DNA of 10,558 nucleotides from SFWF01 sp964599835 (lineage in GTDB: Bacteria; Bacillota; Clostridia; Oscillospirales; Acutalibacteraceae). The position numbers were made by a program, and so were the translations under genes. Positions 6,733 to 10,558 of this stretch are shown here, one piece after another. The stretch spans positions 1 to 10,558 of the forward strand of contig CAZRHF010000079.1 of the NCBI GenBank assembly GCA_964599835.1, written 5' to 3'. The notes beneath the pieces are model-generated. The model saw nothing but the letters and a program-made list of their open reading frames with translations, was not told the DNA's origin and ran no database searches. The first letter of the stretch is position 1. Every line of letters begins with the position of its first letter.

Positions 6733-6761
6733 ATAATATTGAAATTATTTATATTGTTCAA
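6733..6761 (-). promoter_or_regulatory. Possible internal promoter before hndB
   Basis: The minus strand has TTGAAC (6756-6761), a 17-base spacer, then TATTAT (6733-6738), a fair sigma-A match. It overlaps the end of the ATPase gene and would let hndBCD be transcribed above the regulatory genes. Against it, the expected start (near 6726) falls inside the AAGGGG ribosome binding site (6725-6730). Confidence 0.25.
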
Positions 6762-7287
6762 TGAGATATTCCTTTATCCAAAGAATGACCTCAATGTTGC
6801 TGAGCGGAACGTCGCCGAGGACCTCTTTAAGCTCGGCCGTTTCAAGACTTACTGTTTTGTCCTTAGTGACGTGGGTGAAGCTGAACTCTGTATCGGGGTT
6901 ACACTGAATAAGTGTGACCACCGTTTCGACTATGTTGCCGAGCGGAGCGGCGTCGATGTGATCTTTATAAAAAACTGCCGAGGTTACCGTGCCGTGGGAG
7001 TCGGGAAAGTCTTCAATATGTCTTGAAGTTATTTCCATACTGCCTCCCGTCTGCTCTGCCGCCAGCTTTAAAAAGGGAATTCCGAGACCCACAGGTCTTG
7101 TTTTTCTCGTGGTGGCAAAGGGGTCGGTCACGCTTTTCAGAAAATCGGGCTTCATACCGCAGCCGTCGTCCGATATCGAAAATTTAAGGGTCTCTCCCTC
7201 CTCGATGACCTTAATTTCCACTCGGGTCGCATTTGCCTTTATGGAATTTTGGGCAATGTCAAGTATGTTAAGAGACAGTTCTTTCAT
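6745..7287 (-). CDS. GHKL-type ATPase without phosphoacceptor domain
   Basis: The 180-residue protein carries a histidine-kinase-like ATP-binding fold: N-box LNILDIAQNSIKAN (6-19, N14), G1 box DDGCGM (40-45), the lid region DPFATTRKTRPVGLGI (55-70) and a last G-box near G99-T100. There is no membrane segment, sensor domain, dimerisation/His-phosphoacceptor helix or receiver domain, so it is not a complete two-component kinase. The C-terminal 75 residues are an unassigned extension. Its ATG overlaps the PHP gene stop codon as ATGA, with AGAGGTG just upstream. Family members are annotated as ATP-binding or histidine-kinase-like proteins and recur, as I recall, beside hydrogenase operons. A role in ATP-dependent signalling or in assembly of the complex is inference. 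Confidence 0.82.
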   Translation of the reverse strand: MKELSLNILDIAQNSIKANATRVEIKVIEEGETLKFSISDDGCGMKPDFLKSVTDPFATTRKTRPVGLGIPFLKLAAEQTGGSMEITSRHIEDFPDSHGTVTSAVFYKDHIDAAPLGNIVETVVTLIQCNPDTEFSFTHVTKDKTVSLETAELKEVLGDVPLSNIEVILWIKEYLIEQYK

Positions 7288-8021
7288 TTTTCACCTCTCA
7301 GATACTTAAAAAGGTTTGCCCTTACAAGGTCGCCCGAATAGGGTTCATCCTCAAGCTCGATATAGGCCTCGGCGTCGCGGATATCCCAGAGATAATGGGC
7401 GTCCGAGCCGATAAGGCAGGTTTTTTTCTTTAAATGCGGGAAACGTGTCTCGTATTCGGTGCGTTTTTCACTGTCGTGAAGCTCGAAGCAGGAAAACTCC
7501 GCCCCTTCGGGGAAAACACCGAGGATCGAGACGATTCCGTTAGCGGTACGGTCAATGTGAGCGGGCCAGCAGACCCCGTCATATCGGGCTACGAACTCGG
7601 GGACATCCTCTACCGAAATGTCGGTAGCGTTGGAGAGAAGATATTCTTCCTCTCCGAGGACGTTGTCCTCCTCGTCCATTATCTGCTGTCGGCCGAAGAT
7701 CTCTATGCGGTTTTTTATCTTCATAAGATGATCTTCAACCTCATCTGAAAACGCCAGGGCATTTTCAAGCCTTTCGAAGAGACAGACCACGTGGATATCC
7801 TCGGCGGTGGTCAGCTCCATCCCCGCAACACCGATTAGTCCGTAGGCCTTGGCCGCCTTTAAGAAAGCGGGGCAGTTTTTGGCGGTGTTGTGGTCGGTCA
7901 GGGCGACGATGTTAAGTCCTGCAAGGGTTGCGGCTCCCGCAATGTTGGCGGGGGTCATATCGTCGTCTCCGCAGGGAGAAAGACAGGAATGAAGGTGAAA
8001 ATCGTAGTAGTAGCGGCTCAA
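7284..8021 (-). CDS. PHP-domain phosphoesterase
   Basis: This is a metal-dependent phosphoesterase of the polymerase-and-histidinol-phosphatase superfamily. The 245-residue protein shows H9 and H11 (HLH), D43-H44 in LTDHNT, E69 in GMELTT, H77, H155 in PAHID, and D207/H209 in GSDAHY, so the metal-binding set looks intact. Residues 111-135 form an acidic, charged insertion. It starts at TTG: this codon overlaps the stop of the preceding DRTGG gene as TTGA, and GGAG lies eight bases upstream, whereas no ATG is placed as well. The substrate is unknown; relatives act on nucleotide bisphosphates or short RNA ends. Its position between a DRTGG protein and a GHKL ATPase suggests removal of a phosphorylated signal, which is inference. 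Confidence 0.87.
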   Translation of the reverse strand: MSRYYYDFHLHSCLSPCGDDDMTPANIAGAATLAGLNIVALTDHNTAKNCPAFLKAAKAYGLIGVAGMELTTAEDIHVVCLFERLENALAFSDEVEDHLMKIKNRIEIFGRQQIMDEEDNVLGEEEYLLSNATDISVEDVPEFVARYDGVCWPAHIDRTANGIVSILGVFPEGAEFSCFELHDSEKRTEYETRFPHLKKKTCLIGSDAHYLWDIRDAEAYIELEDEPYSGDLVRANLFKYLRGEK

Positions 8022-8347
8022 GCCAGAAGCTCCGCCAGCTCTGTTGCCAGTTTAAAAGCACTTTTTTCGGAGTAAAGGAGGTTTATTCCCCTATCCTCGG
8101 CGGCTTTCTTTACCTCCTCCTCCACCGTGACCCCTTCGGCAAGGATAACGGCGGCAGTATCGGTAAGGGCCGCGACGGCAACGATATTGATGTTTGACAT
8201 AATGGTTATCCAGACGTCTCCCGAGCTTGCGGCACCCATGACCCAGCTAAGCAGGTCTCCGATGTAACAGCCGGTAACCTCCCGGTCCCCTTCGGGCAGA
8301 GCAATAACGTTCAGTGCAAGTTTATTCTTCAGCTCGCTTACCGTCAT
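8018..8347 (-). CDS. DRTGG-domain protein (second of two)
   Basis: A 109-residue single-domain protein of the DRTGG family, the domain also found in phosphotransacetylases and next to CBS domains in regulatory pyrophosphatases. The diagnostic stretch is DREVTGCYIGDLLSWVM (21-37), followed by alternating hydrophobic strands and helices (46-95). Such proteins are often labelled HPr-kinase-like, but there is no Walker-type kinase site, so a kinase activity is not supported. A strong GGAGGAG site lies seven bases upstream of the ATG, inside the end of the iron-sulphur gene, which it overlaps by 26 bases. A ligand- or nucleotide-sensing role is inference from family context. Confidence 0.82.
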   Translation of the reverse strand: MTVSELKNKLALNVIALPEGDREVTGCYIGDLLSWVMGAASSGDVWITIMSNINIVAVAALTDTAAVILAEGVTVEEEVKKAAEDRGINLLYSEKSAFKLATELAELLA

Positions 8348-9608
8348 TCTGCTGCTCCTCCGTCAAAGCTTTTAGTTTTATGAAAACGCAGGCGTTTATA
8401 CTGCGCTCGCCCTTTACGATATCCTCGGCCAGGGCACGGCAGTTGGGGGCTCCGCAAGCGCCGCAGTCGGTTCCCGGCAGGGTCTCGCGGATGCTCTGCA
8501 TTTTAGCCATCATCTTCATCGACTCGCCGATGCTGTCGGCAAGGCGGTTCATAGGCTTGTATTCGGGGATGTCCTCAAAAAAGGTATCCTCGGGGATAAA
8601 TTCCCTTCCCTCGTGGAAGTTTTGCGACACGGGGAGGTAGCGGCGGAGGGTCAGAAGTCGGGCTTTGGCGATGAAGGGGTTTTCCATTGTGAGAACACCG
8701 CCTACACAGCCTCCCGTACAGGCGTTGAGCTCAACGAACTCAAGACTGGGGATGGCGCCGCTTTCGATCTGATCGAGAACCTTTATACAGTTTTCGATTC
8801 CGTCGGCCGCAAGGAATTTTTCGTTAAAGAGTGCGGAGGATTCTCCGCCTGAGGTCGCCCAGCTTATGCCGATAACTCCCGAGCGGGAAATGGGGTCGGT
8901 TGGGAGCTCCCTCTTCATATGATTTAACAGCTCAAAATATACGTCGCTGATGGAAACGACGCAGTCGACAGCACTTTTATAGCTGCCGAAGCCGTTTTTA
9001 ACATAACTGGCCTTTGCGGGGCAGGGGGAGATAAAGCAGACTCCGATATCCTCGGGTTTTAGCTCCTCGTGCTCGCGAAGGACTCTGCGTTTTGCCCTCT
9101 TTGCCGCTATTTCCATAGGAGGCAGAAGAGGGAGAAGGTTGTCTTTAAGATAGGGAAATCTTAGGGCAATAAGACGCGTGATAACGGGGCAGGCCGAGCT
9201 TATGACCGGCTTTTTTATACCGTCGGTCTCAAGAAACTTTCTTGTGTATTCGCTTACGAGCTCGGCGGCACGGGCCACCTCGTAGACCTCGTCGAAGCCC
9301 ATATCAAGAAGTCCCTGGAGAACGTAGTCGACGTCACTCAGTTCCTCGAATTGGCCGTAAAGGGTCGGGGCAGGCAAAGCAACCTTGTACTTAAACCTAT
9401 CCATCTTGCTGAGCTTGCTGCAGACCGCCTTTTTGGCGCCTTCAGGGCAGACCCTTATACATTCGCCGCAGTCGATGCATCGGTCAGCATTTATAACGGC
9501 GTGTCCCTTCCTTATTCTTATCGCCTCTGTTGGGCAATGCCGAAGGCAGGTGGTACAGCCGGTGCATTTTGCGGCGTCGAGAGAAACCGAATGTTTATAC
9601 GTTATCAT
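8322..9608 (-). CDS. [FeFe]-hydrogenase-like iron-sulphur protein, probable sensor or electron-transfer role
   Basis: The 428-residue protein has two N-terminal [4Fe-4S] ferredoxin motifs (C15/18/21/25 and C44/47/50/54), a hydrogenase large-subunit-like domain (about 75-330), and a C-terminal RnfB-type four-cysteine FeS domain (C382, C385, C390, C407). The H-cluster motifs are degenerate: SSACP (137-141) replaces TSCCP, SPCPAK (194-199) replaces MPCxxK and its later Glu is Tyr202, LLPP (161-164) replaces CKSP, and ELNACTGGCVGG (293-304) lacks the Met and the full GGG. The four cysteines expected to hold the cubane (C140, C196, C297, C301) remain. H2 catalysis is therefore doubtful; a redox sensor or electron relay is likelier. 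It resembles sensory hydrogenases but has no PAS or output domain. The ATG follows the ATPase stop by three bases, with only a weak AAGG 14 bases upstream, suggesting translational coupling. Confidence 0.87.
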   Translation of the reverse strand: MITYKHSVSLDAAKCTGCTTCLRHCPTEAIRIRKGHAVINADRCIDCGECIRVCPEGAKKAVCSKLSKMDRFKYKVALPAPTLYGQFEELSDVDYVLQGLLDMGFDEVYEVARAAELVSEYTRKFLETDGIKKPVISSACPVITRLIALRFPYLKDNLLPLLPPMEIAAKRAKRRVLREHEELKPEDIGVCFISPCPAKASYVKNGFGSYKSAVDCVVSISDVYFELLNHMKRELPTDPISRSGVIGISWATSGGESSALFNEKFLAADGIENCIKVLDQIESGAIPSLEFVELNACTGGCVGGVLTMENPFIAKARLLTLRRYLPVSQNFHEGREFIPEDTFFEDIPEYKPMNRLADSIGESMKMMAKMQSIRETLPGTDCGACGAPNCRALAEDIVKGERSINACVFIKLKALTEEQQNDGKRAEE

Positions 9609-9611
9609 ATT

Positions 9612-10034
9612 TTAAAAGTTTACCTTCATGGTGATCTTTGTGCCCTTACCTAAAGCGGTCTCGATATCCATAGAGTCGGTATACCGCTTCATATTGGGAA
9701 GCCCCATGCCTGCTCCGAAGCCTAAGGACCTGACGTTGTCGGGGGCGGTTGAGAAGCCCTCCTGCATTGCCAGCTCCAGATTGGAGATTCCGGGTCCTTC
9801 GTCGGTAAGGATTATTTCTACAAGGTTTTCGTAAACGAGAACGTCGGCAGTTCCGCCGCCGGCGTGTATGACCATATTTATCTCGCCCTCATACATCGCA
9901 ACGGATACCCTGCGGATGGTTTCGGGGTCGAGACCGAGTTGACGGAGGCTTTTTTTTACCTCGACCGATGCCTGACCGGCCATAGTAAAGTTTTTTCCGT
10001 CGACATTAAAGTGAAGTCTGACGGGCTCAGCCAT
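9612..10034 (-). CDS. RsbT/RsbW-type serine kinase-like ATPase
   Basis: The 140-residue protein is an anti-sigma-factor-kinase-like GHKL ATPase. It shows an N-box-like YEGEINMVIHA (48-58), G1 DEGPGI (78-83), G2 GFGAGMGLPNMKR (105-117) and GKGT (129-132). The start at 10034 is chosen because the family sequence begins there (MAEPVRLHF); the longer in-frame start at 10088 would lie deep inside the preceding gene. The ATG overlaps the DRTGG stop by eight bases (ATGGCTGA). In RsbT/RsbW systems such proteins phosphorylate STAS-domain partners or bind sigma factors; no STAS protein or sigma factor is in this window. I infer a phosphorylation or ATP-driven regulatory role tied to the hydrogenase. 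Confidence 0.88.
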   Translation of the reverse strand: MAEPVRLHFNVDGKNFTMAGQASVEVKKSLRQLGLDPETIRRVSVAMYEGEINMVIHAGGGTADVLVYENLVEIILTDEGPGISNLELAMQEGFSTAPDNVRSLGFGAGMGLPNMKRYTDSMDIETALGKGTKITMKVNF

Positions 10035-10383
10035 CAATTTCACTGCTGCCCTTAAGGCCCTTGGCGTAAAGCTTACCGCAGGTCTCAAACATACGGTAGT
10101 TAGTGCTCAAAACAACTATTCCGCTCTCCTTGGCAAGGGCAATAACCTCGTCGCTGAGCTTTTTGGCTCTGACGAAGATGATCGCCTGCATATCAAGCAT
10201 AAGGGCGGTGCGGATAGTCTGCGGGTTTACAAGACCGGTGAGCAACACGGAGTCCGCCTTGGCAAAGGCCAAAACGTCGCTCATCATATCGCTTCCGAAG
10301 GCGGAGGTCACCTCTCGGTCGAGCATATCTTCTCCGCAGACGACCTCGGCAGAAAGAACTTCTTTGATCTCGTTTAACTTCAT
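10027..10383 (-). CDS. DRTGG-domain protein (first of two)
   Basis: A 118-residue DRTGG-family protein with the diagnostic DREVTSAFGSDMMSDVLAF (22-40) and a Rossmann-like succession of strands (45-50, 66-71, 88-94). It differs clearly from the second copy, so they are paralogues or distinct partners and not a recent duplication. AAAGGAA lies eight bases before the ATG. It follows the hndA-like gene after 44 bases, the first gene of the inserted block. It may act as a small-molecule sensor or adaptor; labels such as serine kinase of HPr are not supported by any visible kinase motif. Confidence 0.83.
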   Translation of the reverse strand: MKLNEIKEVLSAEVVCGEDMLDREVTSAFGSDMMSDVLAFAKADSVLLTGLVNPQTIRTALMLDMQAIIFVRAKKLSDEVIALAKESGIVVLSTNYRMFETCGKLYAKGLKGSSEIDG

Positions 10384-10427
10384 TGTAGACGTTCCTTTAT
10401 GTAAGGTGTAGATTCAGTCTGTGAAAA

Positions 10428-10558
10428 TCAGTCCTGATACTTTGCGAGGATACCGTCGATGTCCTTCTCGGTGAGACGGCCGTAAACCTCGTCGTTAACG
10501 GTGAGGACGGGAGCAAGTCCGCAGGCGCCGATGCAGCGGCAGGCCTCAAGAGAGAACT
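10428..10558 (-). CDS. hndA: NuoE-like [2Fe-2S] subunit of hydrogenase (HndA/HydC), 3' end only
   Basis: The last 42 full codons before the TGA stop read a C-terminal NuoE signature: the paired cluster cysteines in EACRCIGACGLAPV, then VYGRLTEKDIDGIL and a short tail. The gene runs off the right edge of the window, so its start and N-terminal cysteines are not visible. In NADH-linked hydrogenases this thioredoxin-like [2Fe-2S] subunit docks on the NuoF-like subunit. It is the first hydrogenase gene of the operon in the window, separated from hndBCD by six non-structural genes. Confidence 0.9.
   Translation of the reverse strand, partial: FSLEACRCIGACGLAPVLTVNDEVYGRLTEKDIDGILAKYQD

Noticed and set aside
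6745..7287. A two-component sensor kinase
   Set aside because: Only the ATP-binding fold is present; there is no phosphoacceptor helix, sensor domain or response regulator in the window.
8322..9608. A second catalytic hydrogenase
   Set aside because: The proton-relay cysteine, the CKSP lysine and the second- and third-motif Met/Glu residues are missing, so catalysis is not supported.
10035..10088. In-frame 18-residue extension of the RsbT-like ATPase
   Set aside because: It lies within the DRTGG coding sequence and the family-like N-terminus begins at the ATG at 10034.

Overview
The window looks like a chromosomal segment of a strictly anaerobic, fermentative Clostridia-type Firmicute. An Oscillospirales/Ruminococcaceae-like gut bacterium is my best guess. 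The reasons are strong AGGAGG ribosome binding sites, an A-rich intergenic region, an Hnd/HydABC-type NADH-linked [FeFe] hydrogenase locus, and hairpin-rich intergenic repeats of a style I associate with that group. The taxonomy is inference. No rRNA, tRNA, CRISPR array, transposase or phage gene was seen.

Layout, left to right. (1) 1-147: a repeat-rich intergenic tail with small hairpins and a 7-bp tandem repeat. (2) 148-1391, minus strand: a two-gene NAD operon, pncA (nicotinamidase/isochorismatase family) followed by nadE (ammonia-dependent NAD synthetase), behind an extended -10 promoter. (3) 1610-2161, plus strand: an unrecognised 183-residue protein ending in a four-cysteine zinc ribbon, followed by a long hairpin terminator. 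(4) 2233-2690: no gene, but a notable nested palindromic repeat. Four GCGATAT-type words on the left mirror four ATATCGC words on the right, with small hairpins between them. (5) 2691-10558, minus strand: one long operon read right to left, ending at a strong terminator directly behind its last stop codon.

The long operon runs as follows in transcription order: hndA/NuoE-like subunit (only its 3' end is in the window), a DRTGG-domain protein, an RsbT/RsbW-type ATPase, a degenerate [FeFe]-hydrogenase-like iron-sulphur protein, a second DRTGG protein, a PHP phosphoesterase, a GHKL ATPase without other kinase domains, hndB (thioredoxin-like), hndC (NuoF-like, NADH/FMN) and hndD (catalytic [FeFe] hydrogenase). 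The four hnd-type genes should make an NADH- and probably ferredoxin-linked hydrogenase that releases H2 to rebalance redox carriers during fermentation.

The six genes between hndA and hndB are the most interesting part. They look like a compact signalling or redox-sensing module: two GHKL ATPases, two DRTGG domains, a phosphoesterase, and an H-cluster-like protein that keeps the four [4Fe-4S] cysteines but has lost the residues that handle the diiron site and proton delivery. Most junctions are overlapping stop/start codons, so the module is tightly co-translated. I recall similar genes beside hydrogenase operons in other Clostridia and in Thermotogales, so the association is probably not new, but I know of no established function for it. 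The two large catalytic genes contain no TTA, CTA or TCA codons, which produces very long antisense open frames and suggests selection for high expression.
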